From Acidobacteriota bacterium (GTDB taxonomy: Bacteria > Acidobacteriota > Terriglobia > Terriglobales > Acidobacteriaceae), in NCBI GenBank assembly GCA_031296105.1, contig JARLGJ010000017.1:1-64000 (forward strand): a stretch of DNA of 64,000 nt, in the 5' to 3' direction. The position numbers and the translations under genes are program-made. The stretch's first letter is position 1; every line of letters starts with the position of its first letter. Below, piece by piece: positions 17,530-27,084 of this stretch. The notes under the pieces were generated by a model that worked only from the letters and a program-made list of their open reading frames with translations, did not search any database and was not told the origin of the DNA.

Positions 17530-17871
17530 ATGACGAGAGATCCAATTCGTGCCATGGCCATCCTGAAGCCGCATGAAGGCAAGGATCAGGAAATGGTCGC
17601 ATTTTTGCGTGAGTTTTACAGCATGATGTACGCCAAGCAGTATTCCCGGGACACGCTGTTCCGCGACATTCGGCGCCCTGGTGTTTTCGTGCACTTCCGC
17701 GTCTGGCTGTCGGACGAGGCGCGCGAGGCGGCGATACAGGATCCGGACGTCCATCGCTATTGGATGACGCTTCCCGAATATGGCACGGTCTCGGAGACTC
17801 ACGAAGAGTTGCAGCCGGTGTTCTCTACCCAGGAGGGCATTGTGGAGGACACCCTGGAGACGGGGGCTTAA
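17530..17871 (+). CDS. Small ABM-like alpha/beta protein, function unknown
   Basis: 113 residues, soluble. The pattern (short strand RAMAILKPHEGKDQEMVAFLR, long helix, strand FVHFRVWLSD, helix, EEL-type last strand) resembles the dimeric ferredoxin-like fold of antibiotic-biosynthesis-monooxygenase-type proteins, often used for heme or aromatic small molecules. No catalytic residues can be named. It starts 15 nt after pyk with AAGGA upstream; TACAAT at 17493-17498 might give an additional promoter. Followed by a 16-bp palindrome and a bidirectional terminator. Confidence 0.75.
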   Translation: MTRDPIRAMAILKPHEGKDQEMVAFLREFYSMMYAKQYSRDTLFRDIRRPGVFVHFRVWLSDEAREAAIQDPDVHRYWMTLPEYGTVSETHEELQPVFSTQEGIVEDTLETGA

Positions 17872-17877
17872 GGCACC

Positions 17878-17893
17878 CGCGGAATATTCCGCG
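17878..17893. repeat. Perfect 16-bp palindrome
   Basis: CGCGGAATATTCCGCG, directly after the stop of the preceding gene and 13 nt before the terminator stem. Could be a dyad binding site or just an extra hairpin of the 3' end. Confidence 0.5.
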
Positions 17894-17905
17894 AGGAACA
17901 TGGGA

Positions 17906-17931
17906 AAAGCGCCGGAGCGATCCGGCGCTTT
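17906..17931. terminator. Bidirectional terminator between convergent genes
   Basis: AAAGCGCCGGA (17906-17916) and TCCGGCGCTTT (17921-17931) form an 11-bp stem with loop GCGA. Short T-runs are present on both strands. It lies between the rightward 17530-17871 gene and the leftward rhomboid gene. Confidence 0.8.
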
Positions 17932-17964
17932 CGTTTGTGTTCGCGATTGACGCTCCGAGCCGGT

Positions 17965-18837
17965 TCAGTTGACCCAGTGCGAATCGTCGTCCTTATCCAG
18001 GTTGGGGCCGCGGTACTTGCCGTCCTTGTCGAAGTATTCGCTGCGGTTGTTCTTGCGCATGTACACCTCGAACTTGCGTGCGGCGCGGCGGCGCTTCCAG
18101 CGGTAATACATATTGCGAATGCCGAATACACGCTCCGAGGCCGCGGTTTGCAGTCCGTAGCGCGGCATGAAGCGCAGATAAATCCATCCGAAGAGGGCGC
18201 CGCCCAGGTGGGCGAACTCGGCCACGCCGTTGGCTCCGCCCAGGGCGTTGACGAAGGCGATAAACAGCCAGATGGCAACGATGTAGCGCGCCTTGATGGC
18301 CACCGGGAAGGGGAAGACGTAAATCTGCCGGTGGCCGTTCAAAATGCCGAAGGCGATCAGCAGGCCGTAAATGCCTCCCGAGGCTCCCAGGGTGGCCGAA
18401 CCCCAGATGTTGGCCATGATGCGGAAGAGCGGAAACGACACGGCATGAGAGGCATACACGCCCAGTGCTCCCACGCCGATGGTGGTAAGCGCCGCGCCCA
18501 CCACGCACCAGAAATAGAACTCGTAAAAGCGGCGGGTGCCGAAGTCCATTTCAAACTGCGCGCCGAACATCCACAGCCCCAGCATGTTGAACAGCAGGTG
18601 CGACAGGCCCGACGGATCATGCAAGAACGAGTAGGTGACAAGCTGCCAGATGCGTCCGTGGAAGATCACGGCGTAGGGGCGCAGGTAGCCGTAAAAATCC
18701 AGCCACTGTGCCAGGGTGGGATCGGTGAGGCGGCTGAGCAACACCACCAGATACACCGCCACGTTGACGATGATGAGCGTCTTGACGGCGCGGGTGAAAG
18801 GCGGGAATCCAAAACTGGTTGTCATGCCGCGAGGCAT
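17965..18837 (-). CDS. Rhomboid family intramembrane serine protease
   Basis: 290-residue membrane protease that cleaves transmembrane segments of other proteins. Six or so hydrophobic helices; oxyanion-side motif HLLFN (N84), catalytic GASGG with Ser153, and catalytic His210 in EFAHLGGALFGW. The order and spacing fit active rhomboids. The C-terminal 70 residues are basic then acidic, with many charged residues facing the cytoplasm (RWKRRRAARKFEV, ending DKDDDSHWVN). The start at 18837 has GGAGGG 5 nt upstream. Monocistronic, convergent with the ABM-like gene. Confidence 0.93.
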   Translation of the reverse strand: MPRGMTTSFGFPPFTRAVKTLIIVNVAVYLVVLLSRLTDPTLAQWLDFYGYLRPYAVIFHGRIWQLVTYSFLHDPSGLSHLLFNMLGLWMFGAQFEMDFGTRRFYEFYFWCVVGAALTTIGVGALGVYASHAVSFPLFRIMANIWGSATLGASGGIYGLLIAFGILNGHRQIYVFPFPVAIKARYIVAIWLFIAFVNALGGANGVAEFAHLGGALFGWIYLRFMPRYGLQTAASERVFGIRNMYYRWKRRRAARKFEVYMRKNNRSEYFDKDGKYRGPNLDKDDDSHWVN

Positions 18838-19027
18838 CGTACCCCTCCAGGGTTATCGTTCCGGTGCGGGAGGCGCCGGAAGGCTTGCAGTGGCCTTCCG
18901 CGCCAGGCGCAAAAAGCCAATATAAAATTATCCTTCGAAAACACCCTTCAAGTCTTGTCTAGTTGCCTGGCCGCAGGAAGAGATGTTCCCAGTGCGGCGC
19001 TGGACTGAAAGGCTAAAAACTGGAAAA
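18838..19027. other. Spacer left of the RNA candidate
   Basis: Non-coding as far as I can see. It holds the rhomboid ribosome binding site (leftward) and an AT-rich box TATAAAATT at 18921-18929 on the + strand without a matching -35. Open frames here have poor codon character and no ribosome binding site. Confidence 0.3.
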
Positions 19028-19260
19028 CCCCGGCACGTTCCGGCTAGGGCGGTTCCCGAGATGGTGTGTCCCGAAGCCATATGCCGTTGGCCGTTGAGAC
19101 CAACAGGGAGCAATGGCAGAGCACAACCTCAAGAGGATATAGCTTCCCGGGAACCGTTCTCAACCCTACGGCCTAAAGGATGGCGCCGGAGCCCGGACCG
19201 GGGCAAATTCCTGGGCAGACCGGCGGAAAACAAGCATCTCCCGCGAACGGGAGCGATTCT
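19028..19260 (+). ncRNA. Candidate structured non-coding RNA
   Basis: A long rod can be drawn by hand: CCGGC/GCCGG (19030-19034 with 19185-19189), TCC/GGA (19039-19041 with 19178-19180), GGC/GCC (19042-19044 with 19171-19173), AGGG/CCCT (19046-19049 with 19164-19167) and CGGTTCCCG/CGGGAACCG (19050-19058 with 19148-19156). GTTGG/CCAAC (19086-19090 with 19100-19104) lies inside. A perfect CTCCCG-CGAA-CGGGAG hairpin (19238-19253) follows and could mark the 3' end. The shape (interrupted rod of about 160 nt) recalls 6S RNA, but I cannot confirm it; it may also be a leader of the downstream gene. Confidence 0.35.
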
Positions 19261-19328
19261 AAACAGTGCACTATTTTCCGGAGCGCTCCAAATTGTTGCG
19301 GAGGTGGAAAATCTGTGGATGACAGTAC

Positions 19329-19361
19329 TTGACGCATCTCCATAGAAACTCTAAATATAAA
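19329..19361 (+). promoter_or_regulatory. Candidate promoter of the LysW-like gene
   Basis: TTGACG (19329-19334; 5/6) followed after 17 nt by TAAATA (19352-19357), in an AT-rich stretch CTAAATATAAAT. The -35 is good, the -10 is weak; TATAAA at 19356 is the better box but too far (21 nt). Confidence 0.4.
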
Positions 19362-19433
19362 TGCGAGGTAGCGGGCGTTTGTCACGCGTCTCCTCAATAG
19401 CCCTATTGATCAAGCCGGTTTTTGGAGGAAGTT

Positions 19434-19634
19434 ATGGTTCTGTGCCCAGAGTGCGAGAGCGATCTCGATGTTGAAGAAGAAGAGCTGGACGAAGGCGAAG
19501 TCGTATCCTGCGCCGAGTGCGGAATGGATTTTGAGGTGGTCGGCGTAGAGCCGCTGGAACTAGCCAAAGTCCAGAGCGAAGAAGAAGACGAGGAAGACGA
19601 AGATCGCGAAGAAAAAGAGGATGAGGACTACTAG
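19434..19634 (+). CDS. LysW-like zinc-ribbon acidic protein
   Basis: 66 residues. Two CxxC pairs (C4/C7, C26/C29) in the LysW layout (MVLCPEC, then SCAECGMDFEVV, then PLEL), followed by a very acidic tail rich in Glu/Asp. LysW is the amino-group carrier in alpha-aminoadipate lysine/ornithine synthesis, whose C-terminal Glu is modified. Here the usual C-terminal EDWGE motif is missing (ends EDEDY) and no lysine genes are nearby, so the carrier role is uncertain. The start at 19434 follows GGAGGAA; the next gene overlaps its end by 14 nt. Confidence 0.8.
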   Translation: MVLCPECESDLDVEEEELDEGEVVSCAECGMDFEVVGVEPLELAKVQSEEEDEEDEDREEKEDEDY

Positions 19635-19983
19635 GGGCCTGCGGGCCGCGCTGCTGCTGGGGCTGCTGCTGGCTCTGGCGGCGCCCCTTGTGGCCTCCGG
19701 CGCGCCGCCTGAGTACGCCCTGATTTATGGAACGCTGTGGGGGCCGGACAACCGGCCCGTGTACGGCGTGCACATGAGGCTGCGCCGCGCACGGGAAAAG
19801 AAAATGCGGTGGGAGTCCATGAGCGACCACCGCGGCGAGTTCGCCTTCCGCGTTCCTGTTGGACCGGGCGACTACGTCCTGGTCCCCGATGTGAAGCGCG
19901 CCAGGAACCAGCCCGCGCCGGAGACCAGGGTACACGTCGAGGCCGACGAGCGCGTGGATGTGAGCGTGCACCTTTCGGAGTAA
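19621..19983 (+). CDS. Secreted carboxypeptidase-regulatory-like (beta-sandwich) protein
   Basis: 120 residues: signal peptide (basic start, Leu/Ala-rich core, cut near ASGA), then one transthyretin/carboxypeptidase-regulatory-like beta-sandwich unit (LIYGTLWGPDNRPVYGVHMRL, HRGEFAFRVPVGPGDYVLVP). Such units are common in acidobacterial exported and TonB-dependent proteins and have no catalytic role of their own. It starts inside the end of the LysW-like gene, so it is translationally coupled; the next gene codes for a similar protein. Confidence 0.8.
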   Translation: MRTTRGLRAALLLGLLLALAAPLVASGAPPEYALIYGTLWGPDNRPVYGVHMRLRRAREKKMRWESMSDHRGEFAFRVPVGPGDYVLVPDVKRARNQPAPETRVHVEADERVDVSVHLSE

Positions 19984-20014
19984 AATCGCGTCATAACCTA
20001 TTGGAGGTGGGCCC

Positions 20015-20374
20015 GTGCGTCGTTTGCTGCCGGTGTGTGCCCTGTTGCTCATGTTGTCGTCCGTGTTGTTCGCACAGTTGTTCGGGGGGCAGAAGCCGGT
20101 GGAGGCGAGCGATCCGCGCACTCTGACCGGGACGGTCTATGACAAGAGCGATCATCCCGTCCCGAACGCCATGGTCTCGCTGAAGAATATGCGCACCCTG
20201 GCCATCTCCACCTACATCACCGCCCAGAACGGCGAATACCGCTTCAACAGCCTGTCCCCCACGGTGGATTACCAGGTGTGGGCCGAGCAGGGCGGCAGAA
20301 AGAGCGCGGCGCGCACGCTCAGTTCGTTCGACTCCCGCAAGCAGGCAAAACTCAATCTGAAGTTCGAGAAGTAA
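20015..20374 (+). CDS. Secreted carboxypeptidase-regulatory-like protein, paralogue-type
   Basis: 119 residues with GTG start (20015) after GGAGGTGG. Signal peptide of about 20 residues (MRRLLPVCALLLMLSSVLFA), then a single domain with LTGTVYDKSDHPVPNAMVSL and NGEYRFNSLSPTVDYQVWAEQ, the hallmarks of the CarbopepD_reg_2-type fold. It ends in a basic tail. Same architecture as the gene just upstream but low identity. Exported; role unknown. Confidence 0.8.
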   Translation: MRRLLPVCALLLMLSSVLFAQLFGGQKPVEASDPRTLTGTVYDKSDHPVPNAMVSLKNMRTLAISTYITAQNGEYRFNSLSPTVDYQVWAEQGGRKSAARTLSSFDSRKQAKLNLKFEK

Positions 20375-20438
20375 GGCGCAGATGGGGGCGGATGCTTCCT
20401 TTCAATCGCTGCTGAAGCAATCGTTTCACACCATAGAA

Positions 20439-20462
20439 AAGGGCCGCCCGAGGGCGGCCCTT
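20439..20462. terminator. Bidirectional terminator between the secreted-protein gene and rpsA
   Basis: AAGGGCCGCC (20439-20448) pairs with GGCGGCCCTT (20453-20462), loop CGAG. On the minus strand the stem is followed by CTTTTC, serving leftward rpsA; on the plus strand by TTCCTTG. Confidence 0.85.
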
Positions 20463-20484
20463 CCTTGTGTAGCTTGGGTTGCGC

Positions 20485-22323
20485 TTAGTCGTTCGAGCGC
20501 TTCCAGTCGAGCAGTTCGCCGATCGTCGAGGTGCCGGGCGAAGAGACGGGGTGCTTGTAGGCTTCCACGTCGGCGCGGGTAGCTTCATCGCCCACGGCGC
20601 GAGTGCTCAGGCCGACCTTCTTCTCTTCCGGATTCATCTTGATGATCTTGAACTCCAGCTCCTGGCCGGGTTCCATGAGGATCTGCTGGCCGTTCGGATC
20701 CAGCGCTTCGGAGTTGTGGCACAAGCCCTCGACACCGTCGGCTAGCTCGACGAAGGCGCCGAAGCTGGCCAGGCGCAGGATCTTGCCCTTGAGCACGTCA
20801 CCCACGCGGTGTTCGCCGAAGAAGCTCTCCCAAACGTCGGGCTGGAGCTGCTTGATGCCGAGCGACAGGCGGCGGTTGTCGGGCTCGATGGCGAGCACGA
20901 TGGCCTTGACCTTGTCACCCTTCTTCAGAACTTCCGAGGGGTGCTTGACGCGCTTGGTCCAGCTCAGGTTGCTGACGTGGACCAGGCCGTCGATGCCGTC
21001 CTCAATCTCGATGAAGGCGCCGAAGTCGGTAAGGTTGCGGACCTTGCCCTCAACGGTGGAGCCGACCGGGAACTTCTCGTGCAGGCTCTCCCAGGGGTTG
21101 GTCTCCAACTGCTTGAGGCCGAGCGAAATGCGGCGCTCCTGCGGGTTCACGTTGAGGACGACGGCTTCCACCTGATCGCCCACGTTCACCAGCTTGGAGG
21201 GGTGCTTCATGCGCTTGGACCAGGTCATCTCGCTGACGTGGACCAGGCCTTCGATGCCCTGTTCGAGCTCGATGAACGCGCCGTAGTCAGTCACGCTGAT
21301 AACGCGGCCGTGGACGTGCGCGCCAATCGGGTAACGCTCGGCGGCGTCCAGCCACGGGTCCGGCGTAAGCTGCTTGAAGCCCAGCGAAACGCGCTGCTTG
21401 TCGCGGTCGAACTTGAGAACTTTCACCTGAATCTGATCGCCGACGTTGACCAGGTCGCGCGGATGCGTCAGGCGTCCCCAGCTCATGTCGGTGATGTGCA
21501 GCAGGCCGTCGATGCCGCCCAGGTCCACAAAGGCGCCGTAGTCGGTCAGGTTCTTCACCGTGCCGGTCAGCACCGCACCCTCTTCCAGGTGCTCCATGGT
21601 GACGTCGCGCTTGGCGGAGACTTCCTCGTCGAGGATCTGCTTGCGGCTGACCACGATGTTGCCGCGCTTTTTGTTGACCTTGATGATGCGGACTTCCAGC
21701 TCCTGACCCTTCAGAGCATCCAGGTTACGAACCGGACGGATGTCCACCTGAGAGCCGGGGAGGAAGGCGCGCGCGCCGAGAATATCAACGGTCAGGCCGC
21801 CTTTAATGCGGTCGATGACGCGAGCTTTGACGGAAACCTTGTCGTTGTGAGCCTTTTCGATTTCATCCCACGCCTGGAGGCGCTGCGCCTTCTGGAAGGA
21901 AAGATTTACGTAGCCTTCCTCGGTGTGGCCCTTTTCGACCATGACGTCGATGGAATCGCCGGGCTGGAACTTGACATTGCCCTCATGGTCTTTCGCTTCT
22001 TCGAGGGGCACAACGCCCTCCGACTTCAGCCCGATATCGACCACGAGATAATTGTTGTTAATGCTAACCACCGTTCCCTTAAGGACGCGGTCTTCGTTAG
22101 CTGCGAGTTCGGCCTGCTCCTGCTCGAACGACTCAAGTGCTGTAGCGAAATCTTCCGTCATGTTTTCGTGTGGTGTGTTGCGCGAAGGGGCCTCGGCAGC
22201 CTCGTTCGGCAAAGTATTTGAGATAGGGCGTTGGTGCTCGACCGGCTGGCTGTCCGTTGGCAAACTGGGGTCCTGAAGATGCTCGTGAGTGAGAGAGTCG
22301 TCGCGGATTTCGTCGAAAGCCAT
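20485..22323 (-). CDS. rpsA: 30S ribosomal protein S1
   Basis: 612 residues with six S1 (OB-fold) repeats, for example GTVVSINNNYLVVDIGLKSEG, GTVKNLTDYGAFVDLGGIDGLLH, GRVISVTDYGAFIELEQGIEGLVH and GKVRNLTDFGAFIEIEDGIDGLVH. S1 binds mRNA leaders and helps initiation on structured or weak-SD messages. The N-terminal 55 residues are acidic and low-complexity; an internal Met (about residue 55, before TEDFATALESFEQEQ) is an alternative start. A good promoter is visible 160 nt upstream and a terminator just downstream. Confidence 0.97.
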   Translation of the reverse strand: MAFDEIRDDSLTHEHLQDPSLPTDSQPVEHQRPISNTLPNEAAEAPSRNTPHENMTEDFATALESFEQEQAELAANEDRVLKGTVVSINNNYLVVDIGLKSEGVVPLEEAKDHEGNVKFQPGDSIDVMVEKGHTEEGYVNLSFQKAQRLQAWDEIEKAHNDKVSVKARVIDRIKGGLTVDILGARAFLPGSQVDIRPVRNLDALKGQELEVRIIKVNKKRGNIVVSRKQILDEEVSAKRDVTMEHLEEGAVLTGTVKNLTDYGAFVDLGGIDGLLHITDMSWGRLTHPRDLVNVGDQIQVKVLKFDRDKQRVSLGFKQLTPDPWLDAAERYPIGAHVHGRVISVTDYGAFIELEQGIEGLVHVSEMTWSKRMKHPSKLVNVGDQVEAVVLNVNPQERRISLGLKQLETNPWESLHEKFPVGSTVEGKVRNLTDFGAFIEIEDGIDGLVHVSNLSWTKRVKHPSEVLKKGDKVKAIVLAIEPDNRRLSLGIKQLQPDVWESFFGEHRVGDVLKGKILRLASFGAFVELADGVEGLCHNSEALDPNGQQILMEPGQELEFKIIKMNPEEKKVGLSTRAVGDEATRADVEAYKHPVSSPGTSTIGELLDWKRSND

Positions 22324-22411
22324 GAATTTTAGCGTCTGCCGCCGAGCACAATTGCACAGGCCCGCGGCTTCAGAAAATTCGGACTGCTGGCATTCTCTTG
22401 AGAGGAATGGA

Positions 22412-22427
22412 ACCTGTTTGCACAGGT
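22412..22427 (-). promoter_or_regulatory. Hairpin in the rpsA leader
   Basis: ACCTGT-TTGC-ACAGGT, a perfect 6-bp stem with tetraloop, sits in the roughly 157-nt untranslated leader of rpsA. S1 is autoregulated through its leader in E. coli; a similar role here is only a guess. Confidence 0.35.
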
Positions 22428-22486
22428 AATTTCTGACCAGCGGCCGGATCCCCCTGCTTTCTGCCCGAAACAGGTGGACTGCTTTG

Positions 22487-22516
22487 AATATAGCAACGGC
22501 GCAGAAGGGAAGTCAA
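22487..22516 (-). promoter_or_regulatory. rpsA promoter
   Basis: On the minus strand TTGACT (complement of 22511-22516), 18-nt spacer, TATATT (complement of 22487-22492); 5/6 matches in both boxes. Predicted transcription start about 22480. Confidence 0.75.
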
Positions 22517-22676
22517 ACCGACGGGGCCTATCGAAGTGAAGTTTTTTCAGGATTTACAAGGATTTCGGAGGAATTACCCCCTTCGTGCCACCGCGCAAAA
22601 TCCACTCCCCGCGGCCGCAAATTTCCGCGCTGAATTTTCCGTTCGATTTCGCCGGTTGTTTGCTACCCTTTCAGGC

Positions 22677-23174
22677 ATGGATCACCTGTTTACGCCCTGG
22701 CGATACGCTTATGTCTCCACGGCCGAGAGCGCCACTGGCTGTATTTTTTGCGACCGCGCCCCGTTGGCGGAGGCCAACCGCGAACATGACCTGGAAAATA
22801 TGGTGCTGTATCGCGGTGTTTACTGTTTTGCCATTATCAACCGCTACCCGTACACCAGCGGCCACGTGATGATTGTGCCCTACCAGCATTTGGACCGTCT
22901 GGACAAGCTGCCCGCCGCGGCGGCGGCGGAAATGATGGCCCTGGCGCAGCGCATGGAAGGCGTGCTGCGCGAGCTTTATCACCCGGACGGCATCAACATG
23001 GGCATGAACATTGGCAAGGCGGCCGGCGCCGGCGTGGCCGGGCACATTCACCTGCACATGTTGCCGCGCTGGGTGGCCGACGCCAATTTTATGACCGTGA
23101 TCGGCGAGACGCGGGTGCTGCCGGAAAGCCTGGAAATGACCGCCCAACGCATCCGTGAGGTGCTGGCAAGGTAA
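22677..23174 (+). CDS. HIT family nucleotide hydrolase/phosphorylase
   Basis: 165 residues. Starts MDHLFTPWRYAYVS, has a CxxC (GCIFCDRAP) and the histidine triad AGHIHLHMLPRW. This sequence type resembles bacterial Ap4A phosphorylase-like/ATP adenylyltransferase HIT proteins more than HinT. It probably splits or hydrolyses dinucleoside polyphosphates or nucleotide-protein adducts. Start at 22677 is the family start; no Shine-Dalgarno is seen and an extended -10 (TGCTACCCT, ending 22669) lies 7 nt before it, so the message may be leaderless. Confidence 0.9.
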   Translation: MDHLFTPWRYAYVSTAESATGCIFCDRAPLAEANREHDLENMVLYRGVYCFAIINRYPYTSGHVMIVPYQHLDRLDKLPAAAAAEMMALAQRMEGVLRELYHPDGINMGMNIGKAAGAGVAGHIHLHMLPRWVADANFMTVIGETRVLPESLEMTAQRIREVLAR

Positions 23175-23196
23175 CTACTTCGTCATCTGCCTGGGA

Positions 23197-23580
23197 TCAG
23201 CGCAATGGGCTTTCCGGCGCGGACGTCCAACCGCCATCGGCCTCTTCCAGGGCCGTCAAGTAGCGGCTGCGGGTGGTAAAGCGAGCCCCTTCGCGGGTCT
23301 CCAGAGAGAAGCTGTCGAACTCGCCAAGTTGCACATCCAGAATGAGTTGCGTGTGGGCCAGGTACTCGGATTGGGCGGCGCTGATGTAGAAAGGCGCACG
23401 CTCCACCTCGGCCCACAGCACATCGCTTGTGCCGGTGCGGAACTCCCCTTGGGGAAAGCACATGGGCACGCTGCCGTCGCAGCATCCGCTGGAGAGATGG
23501 AAGCTGAGGGGACCGTACTGCTCCTGTAACTTCAGGATCAGGCTGGCGGCATCCGGAGTGGCAACCACGCGCGGCAACAT
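23197..23580 (-). CDS. DUF779 family protein
   Basis: 127 residues. Features ILKLQEQYGPLSFHLSSGCCDGSVPMC, GTSDVLWAEVERAPFYIS and FSLETREGARFTTRSR, which match the DUF779 family; members are often found next to aldehyde dehydrogenases but the function is unknown. Start chosen at 23580 (second of two close ATGs) because AGGAGG lies 6 nt upstream. The frame stays open further 5' but that part overlaps the exonuclease gene. It is the last gene of a ligA-exonuclease-DUF779 leftward set. Confidence 0.85.
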   Translation of the reverse strand: MLPRVVATPDAASLILKLQEQYGPLSFHLSSGCCDGSVPMCFPQGEFRTGTSDVLWAEVERAPFYISAAQSEYLAHTQLILDVQLGEFDSFSLETREGARFTTRSRYLTALEEADGGWTSAPESPLR

Positions 23581-23605
23581 TCGCATCCTCCTGGAGCAAA
23601 GAGAC

Positions 23606-24258
23606 TTAGTGCTGTTTCCACCAGCCGGTGGCGTCCAGCGGCTGGTAGGTGAGTTTGGGGCGCGGGCGCGGCCTGGGCTTGCGTCGGCAGGCCTTGTAGG
23701 CGCCTGGCGCGACTTCGCCCAGAGTGAGATCGGTGCGCTCCAGTAGTTCCTCCAGCGTCGCAGAGGAGAACTCCTCGCCCGCCCGCAGAACAAGGCGGGC
23801 GGCGGTGGCGGCGTCTTCCTCGGCATTGTGGTGGCGAAACTGGATGCCGAAGACCTGCGCCAGGTGGCCCAGAGAGTGGCCGTGAATCTCCGGCCAGGCG
23901 CGCCGCGCCAGGGCTACGCTGCACAGAAAGCTCATGCGCTCGGCCGGAATGGCGTAGCGCATCCAGGTGGCGCGCAGCACGCCCATGTCAAACGGAGCGT
24001 TGTGAGCCACCAGGGTGCGTCCGGCGAGCAGGTGCTCGACCTCCGGCCACAGAGCATCAAACTCCGGTTTGGCGGCCACCATTTGCGGCGTAATGCCATG
24101 CACGGCAACGTTCCTGGGGCTAAAGTAAAGCTCCGGCGGATGAATGAGCCACTCGCGAGTGGAGACGATTGTGCCGCCCTCGACCACGGCTACGCCCAGC
24201 GAGCAGGCGCTGGCCGCCGCGCCGCTGGCGGTTTCAAAATCAATGGCCGCAAATTGCA

Positions 24259-24259
<1 letters not shown>
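23606..24259 (-). CDS. DEDDh 3'-5' exonuclease (DnaQ/epsilon-like)
   Basis: 217 residues. The catalytic acidic motifs are visible: D7 and E9 in IDFET (ExoI), HNAPFDMGVL (ExoII) and HNAEEDAATAARL (ExoIII with His). It would remove nucleotides from DNA or RNA 3' ends with two Mg ions. The C-terminal 35 residues are Arg/Pro/Lys-rich (RRKPRPRPRPKL) and may contact nucleic acid. Its ATG overlaps the ligA stop (TAATG), implying translational coupling to the DNA ligase. Confidence 0.93.
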
Positions 24260-26348
<2,089 letters not shown>

Positions 26349-26473
26349 GGGCAGAGGCAGCGTTTAGATCTGAGGCAGGCAACTTAGGGATTGATGCCGG
26401 TTGATTGCATCAAAAAGTGGAGGTAGTTGTTCTGGGCACACTCTATGCGGGTTCACCAAGTCGATTTAAATGA

Positions 26474-26500
26474 TTGCCGAAGCGATAAGCGCGCCATAAT
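26474..26500 (+). promoter_or_regulatory. Candidate promoter of the 26542 gene
   Basis: TTGCCG (26474-26479) and CATAAT (26495-26500), 15 nt apart; TAATAT at 17 nt is an alternative. The region 26335-26541 otherwise has only a TTGATGC/GCATCAA inverted repeat (26391-26397 with 26407-26413) and no gene. Confidence 0.35.
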
Positions 26501-26541
26501 ATTGTTCTTCGTATCTGCTTACGCAATGCGAGGAGCACCGG

Positions 26542-26811
26542 ATGCCAATTACGAAATATGAGGGACAAACGATTACCGGCAAAACATTAGTTATCGAGGA
26601 GTATTTACTCGTGAACTGCGTTTTGCGCCAATGCGATGTGTTTTATTCTGGCGGCGATTTTGAGTGGATAAATACCACGTTTGACAATTGTTCGATCCAC
26701 TTCCGTGGGCCTGCACTAAAAACGGTCCAGTTTGAGCAGGCGCTTGGGATGTTGAAGCAGCCACAGATGCCACCCACTGCGCAGAAATCAACGTCTGGGA
26801 AGATGAACTAG
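26542..26811 (+). CDS. Small conserved-looking protein, function unknown
   Basis: 89 residues, beta-strand-rich (VIEEYLLVNCVLRQCDVFYS, FEWINTTFDNCSIHFRGPA, then a short helix region QFEQALGML). The alternating strand pattern with N/C/F repeats looks like a short right-handed beta-helix or pentapeptide-like fold, as seen in small hypothetical proteins of many bacteria. AGGAG upstream and a good terminator downstream make it a complete single gene. Its base composition is clearly more AT-rich than its neighbours, which suggests recent acquisition. Confidence 0.75.
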   Translation: MPITKYEGQTITGKTLVIEEYLLVNCVLRQCDVFYSGGDFEWINTTFDNCSIHFRGPALKTVQFEQALGMLKQPQMPPTAQKSTSGKMN

Positions 26812-26834
26812 TCCGTCTCATCAGGAATCCTCGT

Positions 26835-26858
26835 AAAGGGGCAAAGTCAGCCCCTTTT
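26835..26858 (+). terminator. Terminator after the 26542 gene
   Basis: AAAGGGGC (26835-26842) with GCCCCTTT (26850-26857), 7-nt loop, followed by TTGTT. Between it and the next start (27085) lies about 225 nt with no gene, including a possible -10 GATACAAT (27000-27005 for TACAAT). Confidence 0.85.
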
Positions 26859-27084
26859 GTTCATCGGCAATCCTCATTCCAACCTGAAGCCAGCCTCATT
26901 TGATTTCACTAATCTGATCAACAACTTCACGTTCCACCGCGGAAATGTCATTGATTTGTGTAGAAAAGACTCGATTCCCGTCCGTATTCAACCTCTTGAT
27001 ACAATTTAGGTATCACGCAGCGCAGGTGCAGTGCATTGCGGAGCGAGCCTCCGCCCCGCCTGGCCGGCGCAGACAGCAGAGACA

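Noticed and set aside
17935..19008. 357-codon plus-strand frame over the rhomboid gene
   Set aside because: Antisense shadow of the rhomboid gene, which has all catalytic motifs.
18983..19345. 120-codon open frame over the RNA candidate
   Set aside because: No ribosome binding site and composition not like a protein; structural RNA signal is stronger.
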